From Acidobacteriota bacterium (GTDB lineage: Bacteria; Acidobacteriota; Thermoanaerobaculia; Thermoanaerobaculales; Thermoanaerobaculaceae): a DNA stretch of 36,594 nucleotides. Below are positions 1 to 7,772 of this stretch, piece by piece. The stretch covers positions 1 to 36,594 of the forward strand of contig JACQZW010000019.1 of NCBI GenBank assembly GCA_016213675.1, read 5' to 3'. The notes beneath the pieces are model-generated. The model was not told the origin of the DNA. It was given only the letters and a program-made list of their open reading frames with translations, and did no database searches. The position numbers and the translations under genes are program-made. The first letter of the stretch is position 1; the number at the start of each line of letters is the position of its first letter.

Positions 1-102
1 CGAGCCGCGGTGGGGTATCGGGGGCCCGAGGAGCGTCAGCGACGAGGGAACCCCGAGGGGCCCCACCGTGGATCGCGCCAGTCCGGTCGCGAGCGGAGCA
101 GT

Positions 103-138
103 CTCGTCCCGGCCTCGCGGAGGCGAGGCCGGGACGAG
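103..138. repeat. Perfect 16-bp inverted repeat with GGAG loop
   Basis: Bases 103-118 are the exact reverse complement of 123-138, with a four-base GGAG loop. The stem is about 80% G+C, so it would be very stable as RNA or as a cruciform. No T-run follows on either strand, so it is not a textbook intrinsic terminator. It could be a terminator for a gene left of the window, or a REP-like intergenic palindrome. Confidence 0.7.
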
Positions 139-206
139 GGGGCCGCGCACCCCAGGGGCACATCAAGGGGACGGACCTCGGTCCGTGACTGGCGGCAAGT
201 CTGGGG

Positions 207-372
207 GCAGGGCCTCCAAACGCGACGGGACCCTTCGCTGCGCTCAGGGTGACAGCAGGAGTCGGAGGGCAGGACCTCCAAGCGCGCCGAGATCCTTCGG
301 TCGCTGCGCTCCCTCAGGATGACTGCGGGTTCGAGGGGATCGCCTCGTCGCTTCACTCCTCGCGATGACGAC
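207..372. repeat. Three degenerate direct repeats (CCTTCG...CAGGATGAC type)
   Basis: Unit 1 (about 207-258) and unit 2 (about 269-326) share the order GGCAGG-CCTCCAA-CGCG-ga-CCTTCG-GCTGCGCT-CAGG-TGAC, with a few substitutions and a short insertion in unit 2. Unit 3 (about 335-372) keeps only the tail, with CTCGTCGCTTCACTCCTCGCGATGAC split by changes. The units lie head to tail. They look like a dispersed intergenic repeat family; other copies would have to be found elsewhere in the genome. Confidence 0.5.
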
Positions 373-484
373 TGCCGACGTGTCGGAGCGGCGAACCTTC
401 GCCAGTCCGTTGCGTAAGAGGTGGTGATCAACCCGCGCAACTCAACGAAGGGTCGGGCTGGACTGGCGCGGAGAGGGACGGGCG

Positions 485-1777
485 ATGAAAACGAGAACGA
501 AGGTCATCCTGGCGGCGGTGGTCGTCGTGGGGCTCGGTGGGATCACGGCGGCATCGCTCAAGAGCCGGCAGCCGCACGGCGTCCGGGTGCGCACCGCCAA
601 GGTCGAGCGCAAGGACTTGACTTCGCTGATCACCGCCAACGGGACGATCCAAGCGAAGACCAAGGTCGACCTGTCGGCCAACATCATGGGGCAGATCAAC
701 TCGCTCCTGGTCGAAGAGGGCCAGCAGGTCAAGCAGGGCGACCTGCTGCTGGTCATCGACCCGGTCCGCTACGCCGCGGCCGTCGAAGGGTCGCGGTCGA
801 ACCTCCAGGCGCTCGAGGCCGAGCTGACGCGCTCGCGCGAGGCCACCGCCCAGGCCAAACGCGACCTCGATAGGGTCCACAGCCAGTTCAAAGAGGGGAT
901 CATCTCCGAGGCCGAGTACGACCGCAGCCGCAGCCTGCACGACCAGGCCATCGCCTCGGCGCAGCGTGCCGAGCGCCAGGTCGCCCAGGCCCGGGCGGAC
1001 CTCGCCGCGACCAGCGACTCGCTCCACAAGACCGAGATCCGGGCGCCGATGGACGGCACGGTCACGCGGCGCAACGTCGAGCAGGGCGAGGTGGTCGTCA
1101 CCGGGACGATGAACAACGCCGGCACCCAGCTCATGACCATCTCGGACATGTCGACGGTCGAGGCGGTGCTCGAGGTGGACCAGACCGACGTGCCGCAACT
1201 GAAGATCGGCCAGCCCGCCCAGGTGGTCATCGACGCCTTCCCGGGCGAGACGTTCCCCGGGGTCGTCGCCGAGATCGGGTCGAGCCCGATTCGCGGCACC
1301 TCCCAGCTCGGCGGCGCGGCCACCGGCACCGACTACGAGGTCAAGGTCACGCTGACGAAGCACCCCGAGGGCGTCCGGCCCGGCCTGACCGTCACGGCCG
1401 ACATCACCACCGACACCCGGTCGGCGGCGCTCGCGGTGCCGATCGGCGCGCTGGTGCTGCGCCAGCCGGAACCGGTCGGCAGCCCCGCCGCGGGCTCGCC
1501 CGCGGGATCCGGTGAGCCCGAGGCGGCGAGCACCCCGAAGCCGGAGCCGGTCTCCGCCCGGGCGCGCGACATCGAGGGCGTCTACGTCGTCGAGGCCGGC
1601 AAGGCGGTCTTCAAGCCGGCCAAGACCGGCGTCAAGGGCGAGATGGACATCGAGGTCCTGGACGGCCTCGCCGAGGGCGACGAGATCGTCGTCGGCCCCT
1701 TCCGCGCCCTGCGCGAGCTCAAGCCGGGGGCGGACATCGTCGTCGACAACAGCAACAAGCCGGGCTCGCAAGGCTGA
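485..1777 (+). CDS. Periplasmic adaptor (MacA/HlyD-type) of an ABC or RND exporter
   Basis: The 430-residue protein is a membrane-fusion adaptor that would bridge an inner-membrane exporter to an outer-membrane channel. An N-terminal hydrophobic segment (about residues 5-24) anchors it. A first biotinyl/lipoyl half-motif follows (residues 60-90), then an Ala/Arg/Glu-rich coiled-coil hairpin (about 95-170), then the second lipoyl half around the TVTRRNVEQGEVV stretch and beta-barrel segments. A Pro/Gly/Ser/Glu-rich insert lies at about 330-360. The start follows GGAGAGGGACGGGCG. Two FtsX-type permeases follow 32 bp downstream, which favours the MacA-like role over an RND adaptor. The length is normal for the family; the substrate is unknown. 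Confidence 0.88.
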   Translation: MKTRTKVILAAVVVVGLGGITAASLKSRQPHGVRVRTAKVERKDLTSLITANGTIQAKTKVDLSANIMGQINSLLVEEGQQVKQGDLLLVIDPVRYAAAVEGSRSNLQALEAELTRSREATAQAKRDLDRVHSQFKEGIISEAEYDRSRSLHDQAIASAQRAERQVAQARADLAATSDSLHKTEIRAPMDGTVTRRNVEQGEVVVTGTMNNAGTQLMTISDMSTVEAVLEVDQTDVPQLKIGQPAQVVIDAFPGETFPGVVAEIGSSPIRGTSQLGGAATGTDYEVKVTLTKHPEGVRPGLTVTADITTDTRSAALAVPIGALVLRQPEPVGSPAAGSPAGSGEPEAASTPKPEPVSARARDIEGVYVVEAGKAVFKPAKTGVKGEMDIEVLDGLAEGDEIVVGPFRALRELKPGADIVVDNSNKPGSQG

Positions 1778-1809
1778 GCGCCGGGGCACGAGGCAGGAGG
1801 GAGCGAGCC

Positions 1810-3027
1810 ATGATCGTGCAGGACATCCTCCGCGTCGCCTTCCGCGCGCTCCTGACCAACAAGCTGCGCTCGTTCCTCAACCTGCTCGGCGTGATCATCG
1901 CGGTCACCACGATCATCGCGGTCATCTCCGTCGTCACCGGTCTGAACAAGTACGCGGCCAGCGTGTTCGGCCAGCTCGGCCCGAACACCATGGTCTTCTC
2001 CAAGTACGGCCTCATCACCTCGCGCGAGGGGTTCCTCGAGGCGGTCAAGCGCAAGGACTTCACCGTCGACGACGTCGAGGCGATCCGCCGCCTCGCCCCG
2101 CAGGCGCTCCGGGTCACCGGCCGCGTCGACTCCAACCACGCGGTGTACGCGGAGGGCCGCCGTCTCCAGGGCTGCAACGTCGTCGGCTCGGGTCCCGAGA
2201 TGCCCTACATGGTCGGGATGGAGCTCGAGGACGGTCGCTATTTCTCGCAGAGCGAGGCCGACGCCGCGCGACCCGTGGCGGTGATCGGCTGGGACGTCAA
2301 GGACGAGGTGTTCCCGCTCGTCGACCCGATGGGGCGGATGATCAAGGTCGAGGGCAAGCCGTTCCGCATCATCGGCGTGCTCGCCAAGCAGGGCCGGGCG
2401 TTCGGGCAGAGCCAGGACAACGTGGTGGTCATGCCGCTCGCCGCGTACCAGAAGTCGTTCGGGCGCCGCGACACCGTCGACGTCCTGGTCGAGGCGCCGT
2501 CGGCCGAGCAGCGAACCGAGGTCGAGGACGCCGTCCGGCTCACGCTGCGCACCCGCCGCGGCACCCCCTTCTCGGCACCCGACCCGTTCGGCATCGTGAC
2601 CGCCGAGGCGCTGCAGGCGTTCTGGAAGCAGTTCACCTTCTCGGCGTTCGCGCTGGTCATCGTCATCTCGTCGATCTCGCTGATCGTCGGCGGCGTCGCG
2701 ATCTCCAACACGATGTTCGCCTCGATCGTCGAGCGGACCCGCGAGATCGGCCTGCGCAAGGCGCTCGGCGCCCGCCGCCGCGACCTCCGCCGGCAGTTCC
2801 TCGTCGAGGCGGTGAGTCTGTCGCTGGCCGGCGGCCTCCTTGGTGTCGGGCTCGGCTTCCTCGCCTCCCGGGCGATCGGCGCGTTCAGCCCGTTCCCGGC
2901 CCAGGTCACGCCGGGCCTGATCCTGGCGGCACTGCTCGTCGCGACGCTGTCGGGGGTGGCGGCCGGCTGGCTGCCCGCGATCAGCGCGGCGCGGCTCGAT
3001 CCGATCGTGGCGCTTCGGGAGGAATGA
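1810..3027 (+). CDS. ABC transporter permease, MacB/FtsX type (first of pair)
   Basis: This 405-residue inner-membrane protein has the MacB plan. One N-terminal membrane helix (about residues 20-43) is followed by a large periplasmic core (about 50-275) and a C-terminal FtsX block of three helices (about 280-400). The conserved cytoplasmic loop ERTREIGLRKALGARRRD, typical of MacB/LolC permeases, lies between the first two of these helices. It ends in the usual LDPIVALREE tail. GGAGGG precedes the ATG. It carries no nucleotide-binding domain, so it needs a separate ATPase, which is not in the window. The stop overlaps the next permease start (ATGA), so the two are probably made in equal amounts as a heterodimer. 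Confidence 0.9.
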   Translation: MIVQDILRVAFRALLTNKLRSFLNLLGVIIAVTTIIAVISVVTGLNKYAASVFGQLGPNTMVFSKYGLITSREGFLEAVKRKDFTVDDVEAIRRLAPQALRVTGRVDSNHAVYAEGRRLQGCNVVGSGPEMPYMVGMELEDGRYFSQSEADAARPVAVIGWDVKDEVFPLVDPMGRMIKVEGKPFRIIGVLAKQGRAFGQSQDNVVVMPLAAYQKSFGRRDTVDVLVEAPSAEQRTEVEDAVRLTLRTRRGTPFSAPDPFGIVTAEALQAFWKQFTFSAFALVIVISSISLIVGGVAISNTMFASIVERTREIGLRKALGARRRDLRRQFLVEAVSLSLAGGLLGVGLGFLASRAIGAFSPFPAQVTPGLILAALLVATLSGVAAGWLPAISAARLDPIVALREE

Positions 3028-4289
3028 TGACTCGCTGGCACGCCGTCATCGCGGCCCGGCGCGAGAACGTCCTGTCGGCGTTCCGGGCGATTCGCGAGAA
3101 CAAGCTTCGCTCGTTCCTGACCTGCCTCGGCATCATCATCGGGGTCGCCACGGTCATCCTGATGGTGTCGCTCATCCAGGGCTTCAACAACCAGTTCGTC
3201 GCCTCCTTCCAGAGCTTCGGCGCCACCCTCGTCCAGTTCCAGAAGTTCGACGAGCGGTTCGGCGGCGGCCCCCGGCCGGAGGACGAGATCAACCGCCCCA
3301 ACCTCACCACCGACGACGCCGACGCGATCCGGCGTTACGCCTGGGCGGTCAAGTTCGTCTCGCCCGAGCGCTGGCAGTTCCAGAACACCGAGATCCGCTA
3401 CCGCGACCAGCGCGCCGACGGGGTGACGGTCGGCGGCGTCACCGCCGCCTACCCCGACGCCAACAACCACTGGGTGCAGCAGGGCCGCTTCTTCAACGAG
3501 GGCGAGGAGCGCCACTCCTCGCAGGTCGCCGTCCTTGGCGTCAACGTCGCCAACTCGCTGTTCGGCGAGATGGACCCGCTCGGCCGGGTGATCTCGGTCA
3601 ACGGCCGGCCGTTCACGGTGGTCGGGGTCTTCGAGAAGAAGGGCGGCTTCCTCGACGGCGGCGGCAGCGACAGCCAGATGGCCATCCCGATGGGGATGTT
3701 CGACCGGATCTGGCCGGAATCCCAGCGGACCTACGGTTGCGTCATCGCGACCGTCCCCCACAAGCCCGAGTGGGTCGCCCTCGCCATCGACCAGGGCACC
3801 TCGATCCTCCGCGAGCGCCGCGGCCTGCGCTTCTACCAGCCGAACAACTTCGGGGTCCGCACCCCGGACCGCGGCATCCGGACGTTCCAGCAGATCACCG
3901 GCGGGGTGTCGGCGGCGATGCTGGTGATCGCCGGCATCTCGCTGGTCATCGGCGGCGTCGGCGTGATGAACATCATGCTGATGAGCGTCAAGCAGCGGAC
4001 CCGGGAGATCGGCGTCCGCCGCGCCCTCGGCGCCCGCGCCACCGACATCCGGCAGCAGTTCGTCACCGAGGCGATCACCCTGACGCTGATCGGGGGGGCC
4101 ACCGGCGTGGGCCTCGGCATCGGCGCCTCCCAGCTCCTCGCGATGGCCACGCCGTTCCCGACCGCCAACTCGCCGGGCGCGATCGTTGCCGGCCTGGTGG
4201 TGTCCGGCCTCGTCGGCTTCTTCTTCGGCACCTACCCCGCCGTCAAGGCGTCGCGACTGGACCCGATCGAAGCGCTCCGCTACGAGTGA
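3024..4289 (+). CDS. ABC transporter permease, MacB/FtsX type (second of pair)
   Basis: The 421-residue second permease is a diverged paralogue of its upstream neighbour. It has an N-terminal helix (about residues 25-48), a periplasmic MacB-type core with a glycine-rich GGG insert, and a C-terminal FtsX domain with three helices. The loop QRTREIGVRRALGARATD and the closing LDPIEALRYE are family signatures. The start is ATG at 3024, overlapping the upstream TGA; ATG at 3027 is equally possible. Like its partner it lacks an ATPase domain. A G+C-rich hairpin follows 26 bp after the stop. MacA-MacB-type systems export macrolides, peptides or lipoproteins; nothing here fixes the cargo. Confidence 0.9.
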   Translation: MMTRWHAVIAARRENVLSAFRAIRENKLRSFLTCLGIIIGVATVILMVSLIQGFNNQFVASFQSFGATLVQFQKFDERFGGGPRPEDEINRPNLTTDDADAIRRYAWAVKFVSPERWQFQNTEIRYRDQRADGVTVGGVTAAYPDANNHWVQQGRFFNEGEERHSSQVAVLGVNVANSLFGEMDPLGRVISVNGRPFTVVGVFEKKGGFLDGGGSDSQMAIPMGMFDRIWPESQRTYGCVIATVPHKPEWVALAIDQGTSILRERRGLRFYQPNNFGVRTPDRGIRTFQQITGGVSAAMLVIAGISLVIGGVGVMNIMLMSVKQRTREIGVRRALGARATDIRQQFVTEAITLTLIGGATGVGLGIGASQLLAMATPFPTANSPGAIVAGLVVSGLVGFFFGTYPAVKASRLDPIEALRYE

Positions 4290-4315
4290 CGCGCGTTCCG
4301 CGCGCACGCTGGGGA

Positions 4316-4337
4316 GGGCGGGCGGGGGCGCCCGCCC
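4316..4337. terminator. G+C-rich hairpin between convergent genes
   Basis: Bases 4316-4324 pair perfectly with 4329-4337 across a GGGG loop. The hairpin lies between the ends of a plus-strand permease gene and a minus-strand exoD-like gene, where a shared terminator would be expected. There is no T-run, so the function is inferred from position. Confidence 0.4.
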
Positions 4338-4398
4338 CACTCGCGGATGTCTGGTCGCGGGCCGCTGGCTGGGGAGCGCCGCGCGATGCCGGTGATGC

Positions 4399-5097
4399 TC
4401 ACAGCACCGCGGTGAGGCCGAGCAGCGGCAGGCCGACGATCGCGCCGAACACGACGAGACCGAACAGGAACCCGGCGCCGCCGACGGCGACCAGGAGGGC
4501 GTCCTCCTCGAGCATGCCCACCGCGGTCGTGGCGATGACCAGCGCCGGCAGCGTGTTGGTGAAGAGGATCGGCAGCGGCAGCGCGAGCTCCAGGCCCGAC
4601 ACCGCGATCACGCCGCCGGCGATGCCCCGCGCCCACGGATGGCGGTGGTACCACTGGCCCCGCGGCCGGATGAACCGCTCGACCCGGGCGAGGAACCGCT
4701 GCCCGGTGCGGACGATCCCGACGACGAGCTTGGCGGGCAGGATCCGCTCCCGCCAACGGCGCGGCAGCCATGCCGGACGGCCGAGCGCCATGAGGGAGCC
4801 GAGCAGGGCGACCGCGAGACCGAACGGGGTCGAGACGCCCGGCAGCGGAACCGGTTGCAGGAAGGGCAGGGCGAGGAAGAAGGCGAGCAGCGCATGACCG
4901 CGGACCGCGAGGTGGTCGAGGAGTGTCCCGGCCGGGACGGCGCTGCCGCCGGCCAGCTCGAGGATCTCCTCGAGCTGTTCCGACAGGCGGCAGCAGTGCG
5001 GCACTCTCGGCGACGGTCCCAGTGGCGGCGGCTCGGGACCGGGACGTGCGTCGCCGGCGACCCCGGGCTCGGGCGCGCTCAGAAACTCGTCCGACAC
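4399..5097 (-). CDS. ExoD-family (exopolysaccharide synthesis) membrane protein
   Basis: The C-terminal 200 residues match the ExoD plan. A soluble start with LSEQLEEILE is followed by hydrophobic helices, including FFLALPFLQPVPLPGVST, then a basic stretch (RPAWLPRRWRERIL) and three more helices to the C-terminus. ExoD is named for a rhizobial exopolysaccharide phenotype; its molecular role is not settled. The start is uncertain: GTG at 5136, 5097 and 5004 are in frame and none has a good ribosome-binding site. I show 5097, which overlaps the upstream gene by 19 bp; 5004 would give a family-typical 201 residues. It is probably co-transcribed with the phytase-like lipoprotein gene. Confidence 0.75.
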   Translation of the reverse strand: MSDEFLSAPEPGVAGDARPGPEPPPLGPSPRVPHCCRLSEQLEEILELAGGSAVPAGTLLDHLAVRGHALLAFFLALPFLQPVPLPGVSTPFGLAVALLGSLMALGRPAWLPRRWRERILPAKLVVGIVRTGQRFLARVERFIRPRGQWYHRHPWARGIAGGVIAVSGLELALPLPILFTNTLPALVIATTAVGMLEEDALLVAVGGAGFLFGLVVFGAIVGLPLLGLTAVL

Positions 5098-6212
5098 GGG
5101 GCGGGCAAGCCGAGCTTCTCGGCGATCGCCGGCCACGCGAAGGCCGCGACGCTCACGTCGTCGTGCACCGCGAAGACGGCGCCGGCCGGGAAGCCCTTCA
5201 CCGGTCCGGTCGCCGTGACGATGCCGTCGGTGTTCGCCACCACGTTGCCGTTGAACGAGCCGCGCACCGCGAAAGTCCTGCGGTCGAGGAGATAGAAGAC
5301 CGTCCGCTCCTTCTGCTGGTCGGTGGTCACCCAGAAGCCGCCCTCACCGCACTCGACCAGCGCGATGCCCTCGGGATCGGCCTGGAAGAGCCCGTGACCG
5401 AAGACCTGGCCGGTGAACTCGCCGTCGAGCGAGTAGACCTTGATGTCGTGACGGCCGTCGGCCTCGTCGGCGACGAGCAGGCGGCCGGCGGCCGGGTCCG
5501 CCGCGATCGACTCGACGACGTGCAGCACGCCCGCTCCGGAAGTCGCGCCGAAACTCCTCACCAGGGTCGTGTGCAACGCCGCGCCTTCCCGCTCGACGCG
5601 GAAATGCTTCACCCGCTCACCGAGCTCGGCCTCGGGCGGGACCGACTCGTCGGGCTGCTGGTAGGAGTCGGTGACGTAGAGCTCGTAGCGTCCGGCGCCC
5701 GAGGCGTACGCCGCGACGCCGTAGGGGAAGCGCAGCACGCCGGCGCCGACGATCGCGACGGTGGTCAGTTCCGGCAGTGCGATGACCTGCACGCGCCGGT
5801 TGTCCCGCTCCACCACCACGAGCAGGTCGTCGACCACCGCGATGCCGTTCGGTCGCCTGAACTGGCCCGGGCCCGAGCCGGAGCCGCCGAGCCGGCGGAC
5901 CACGGCGCCGCTCGCCACGTCGAGGACCACCACCGAGTCGCTCGCTTTCGCGGTCGCCAACAGCCAGCCGCCCGGCGCCCACACTGCGAGGGAGTCGACG
6001 TTGTCGCCGTTCAGCCGCGGCGACTCGTACGCCTCGGCGACGACTGCCTGGCGGGGTGCGGAGGCCTCCGGCGCCGGCGTCGCCGGGCCGCCTGTCTCCG
6101 TCGTCGCGGCGCAGCCGGCAAGTCCCACGCCGAGCGCGAGCGACGCTGCCCAGGGTCGGATCCAACGCAGCCACGAGCCGAGGTGGCGGGACGCGCGTTC
6201 GTTCGCTGTCAT
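5079..6212 (-). CDS. Phytase-like beta-propeller lipoprotein
   Basis: The 377-residue protein starts with a lipoprotein signal peptide whose lipobox is LAGC (Cys34), so it should be lipidated and face the periplasm or cell surface. The rest is a beta-propeller with repeated strand patterns. Its second half (residues about 225-365: LLVADEADGRHDIKVYSLDG, then DPEGIAL, then WVTTDQQKERTVFYLLDR) resembles the 3-phytase/BPP phytase fold. The first half is NHL-like (GPGQFRRPNGIAVV). Conservation of phytase calcium and phosphate ligands cannot be judged by eye, so enzyme activity is unproven. The start is ATG at 6212 with GGAG about 10 nt upstream; a TTG at 6227 is less likely. Confidence 0.65.
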   Translation of the reverse strand: MTANERASRHLGSWLRWIRPWAASLALGVGLAGCAATTETGGPATPAPEASAPRQAVVAEAYESPRLNGDNVDSLAVWAPGGWLLATAKASDSVVVLDVASGAVVRRLGGSGSGPGQFRRPNGIAVVDDLLVVVERDNRRVQVIALPELTTVAIVGAGVLRFPYGVAAYASGAGRYELYVTDSYQQPDESVPPEAELGERVKHFRVEREGAALHTTLVRSFGATSGAGVLHVVESIAADPAAGRLLVADEADGRHDIKVYSLDGEFTGQVFGHGLFQADPEGIALVECGEGGFWVTTDQQKERTVFYLLDRRTFAVRGSFNGNVVANTDGIVTATGPVKGFPAGAVFAVHDDVSVAAFAWPAIAEKLGLPAPCRTSF

Positions 6213-6299
6213 CGAGCCCGTCTCCAAGCCCGCAATCCTACCTCAGCTCCCGGACCGCGGCGCCGATTCCAAACAGGCCTCCGGCTTGCGATTCCGGTC

Positions 6300-6327
6300 T
6301 TGCACCGTGAAGACTCCTGCCTATAAT
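6300..6327 (+). promoter_or_regulatory. Sigma70-type promoter of the kelch gene
   Basis: TTGCAC (6300-6305) and a perfect TATAAT (6322-6327) are separated by 16 bp. Transcription would start near 6334, giving a leader of about 30 nt that contains the GGAGAGGAGA ribosome-binding site before ATG 6366. It stands out because most promoters in such GC-rich DNA are far from consensus. Confidence 0.75.
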
Positions 6328-6365
6328 CGCCACCAGCTTGTCAGGAACAGGGAGAGGAGATCCGG

Positions 6366-7442
6366 ATGATGAAGAATCGGTCAGCTCTCGTGGTCGTGAT
6401 GTTGGCCATCCTGGCCTCCCTCGGCCTGGCTGCGGTGGTCACCGGCCAGGCCGATCCGGTCGCCGACAATGGCACGACGGTGTCCGTCGGGCCGCCGCCG
6501 GGCACGGTCGGCAAGGTGATCGACGCCCCGCTGCCGTGGGTGACGACCGCACCGATGGCCGTGGGCGTGTCGCGGCCGGCCGGCGCCGTGGTCGGCAGCT
6601 ACTTCTACGTCATCGGCGGCGAGGCGACGGGCGGCGTCCGCAACGGCTTCGTCCAGCGCTTCGACCCCGGGACCAACACCTGGGACAACACCGCGCCGAC
6701 GATGCCGACCCCGGGCTCCAACCTGTGCGCCGCCGTCGTCGGCACGGACATCTATATCCCCGGCGGCTACACCGGAACTGCCTACCTCTCGACCCTGCAG
6801 GTCTTCCACACGGCAACCAACACCTGGGAGACCGTCGCCACCGACCCGCTGCCGGTGATGACGAGCGGAATGGCCTGCGCCTCGTCCGGTGGCAAGGTCT
6901 ACGTCCTCGGTGGCTACAACGGCACGGCCTACATCGGGTCAACGTACGTGTACGACCCGGTCGCGGCCGCGGGGTCACGGTGGACCATGCTCGCCGACGC
7001 CCCGACGGCCGGCGCCTACGGCGACGCCATCGCGGCAGGCGGGTACATCTTCTACGCCGGGATGCGGAATGCCGTTACGGCCGACCTCGCGAGCGTCCAC
7101 CGCTACGATCCGGCCGCCAACACGTGGGCGAGCCTGCCGAACCTCACGACGGCGCGCGGCGCCGCGCGGATGTGGACCTACGAGGGCCAGCTCGCGGTCG
7201 GCGGCGGCGGGTGGTCGTCGTACCTGGCATCCGTCGAGCAGTACCCGCTCGCGTCCGGACTCGCCGGCACCTGGTCCCCGGGAAACCCGCTGGTCGCCGG
7301 GCGCCGCACCTTCGCTGCGGCCCAGGACAACACCAACGGCCGGCTGTTCGCCGGGGCCGGCTACAACGGCGGCTTCATGACGAGCGCCGAGAGCTCCCTG
7401 TTCACCGTGCCCGTCGAGCTGCAGAGCCTGACGATCGAGTAG
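6366..7442 (+). CDS. Secreted kelch-repeat beta-propeller protein
   Basis: The 358-residue protein begins with a signal peptide (basic start, hydrophobic residues about 7-25, cleavage probably before QADP). About six kelch repeats follow, seen as repeated GG pairs in contexts such as YVIGGEATGG, YIPGGYTGTAYLS and YVLGGYNGTAYIGS. Each is followed by a conserved aromatic and an NTW motif (DPGTNTWDN, HTATNTWET, DPAANTWAS). Kelch propellers usually bind proteins or sugars. There is no C-terminal PEP-CTERM-like sorting tail, so it is not an evident client of the nearby exosortase. It is a single-gene unit with its own strong promoter and terminator. ATG 6366 is preferred; 6369 is also possible. 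Confidence 0.85.
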   Translation: MMKNRSALVVVMLAILASLGLAAVVTGQADPVADNGTTVSVGPPPGTVGKVIDAPLPWVTTAPMAVGVSRPAGAVVGSYFYVIGGEATGGVRNGFVQRFDPGTNTWDNTAPTMPTPGSNLCAAVVGTDIYIPGGYTGTAYLSTLQVFHTATNTWETVATDPLPVMTSGMACASSGGKVYVLGGYNGTAYIGSTYVYDPVAAAGSRWTMLADAPTAGAYGDAIAAGGYIFYAGMRNAVTADLASVHRYDPAANTWASLPNLTTARGAARMWTYEGQLAVGGGGWSSYLASVEQYPLASGLAGTWSPGNPLVAGRRTFAAAQDNTNGRLFAGAGYNGGFMTSAESSLFTVPVELQSLTIE

Positions 7443-7467
7443 CTCCCAGAAACGAGCGAGCCTGACC

Positions 7468-7495
7468 GGCCCCCCGCGCACCCGCGCGGGGGGCC
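7468..7495 (+). terminator. Hairpin terminator after the kelch gene
   Basis: Bases 7468-7479 pair perfectly with 7484-7495 (12 bp, G+C only, ACCC loop), starting 26 bp after the kelch stop codon. Only two T residues follow directly. It also separates this gene from the convergent DUF2892 gene and may act in both directions. Confidence 0.65.
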
Positions 7496-7522
7496 TTGCA
7501 CGTCAGCGCCTCACGGTGAAAG

Positions 7523-7711
7523 CTAGGCCTTCGTCCGGCAGGTCGTGATGCCGAACGGCAAGTAGGCCGGGCACCAGCCGATCGCCGCGGTGAGGAGCGG
7601 CACGACGCCCACGGCGCCCCACCAGCTCTTGGTGTACAGGCCGACGGCGATGATCGCGAGGCCCAGGACGACGCGCACGACCCGATCCGCAGAACCGACG
7701 TTCTTCACCAT
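7523..7711 (-). CDS. DUF2892-family small membrane protein
   Basis: The 62-residue protein starts MVKNVGSADRVVRVVLG and has two hydrophobic segments (about residues 14-30 and 33-45). It then has the GWCPAYLPFGITTC ending with two cysteines that marks DUF2892 (YgaP transmembrane-like) proteins. Such proteins often accompany rhodanese or sulfur-related genes, but no rhodanese domain is attached here. The start is ATG 7711, preceded by GGGGAGAG; a GTG at 7735 would only add eight charged residues. It follows the FHA gene on the same strand with a 61-bp gap. A second DUF2892 protein is encoded at 15194. Confidence 0.8.
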   Translation of the reverse strand: MVKNVGSADRVVRVVLGLAIIAVGLYTKSWWGAVGVVPLLTAAIGWCPAYLPFGITTCRTKA

Positions 7712-7772
7712 GGCTCGCTCTCCCCGGGTGGCCACCGGCCACCCGTCCTCGGAACACGCAGCGGTTCAGGTC

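Larger units (their letters stand above)
1..484. other. Non-coding, repeat-rich leader region
   Basis: No reading frame here looks like a protein: the open frames are low-complexity, Arg/Pro/Gly-rich and lack ribosome-binding sites. The stretch instead holds an imperfect palindrome near its start (8-15 pairs with 61-68, and 19-23 with 51-55), a perfect 16-bp hairpin (103-138) and three degenerate direct repeats (207-372). It ends at the Shine-Dalgarno sequence of the adaptor gene at 485. A promoter for that gene probably lies in the last 100 bases, but no convincing -35/-10 pair is visible. Confidence 0.6.

Noticed and set aside
36..440. Small open frames on both strands of the first 440 bp
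   Set aside because: They run through inverted and direct repeats, have no ribosome-binding sites and encode low-complexity Arg/Pro/Ser sequence.
1512..4289. One very long plus-strand frame covering both permease genes
   Set aside because: Only its last 421 codons (from 3024) look like a protein; the earlier part is an Arg/Pro-rich shadow of the adaptor and first permease genes, which are clearly read in another frame.
2238..4340. Long minus-strand open frame of about 700 codons opposite the permeases
   Set aside because: High G+C removes stop codons from the antisense frames; its composition is Asp/Gly/Arg/Ala-biased with no family signature.
6213..6299. A minus-strand promoter for the phytase-like gene
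   Set aside because: TAGGAT and TTGGAA occur but are 26 bp apart, too far for a sigma70 promoter.
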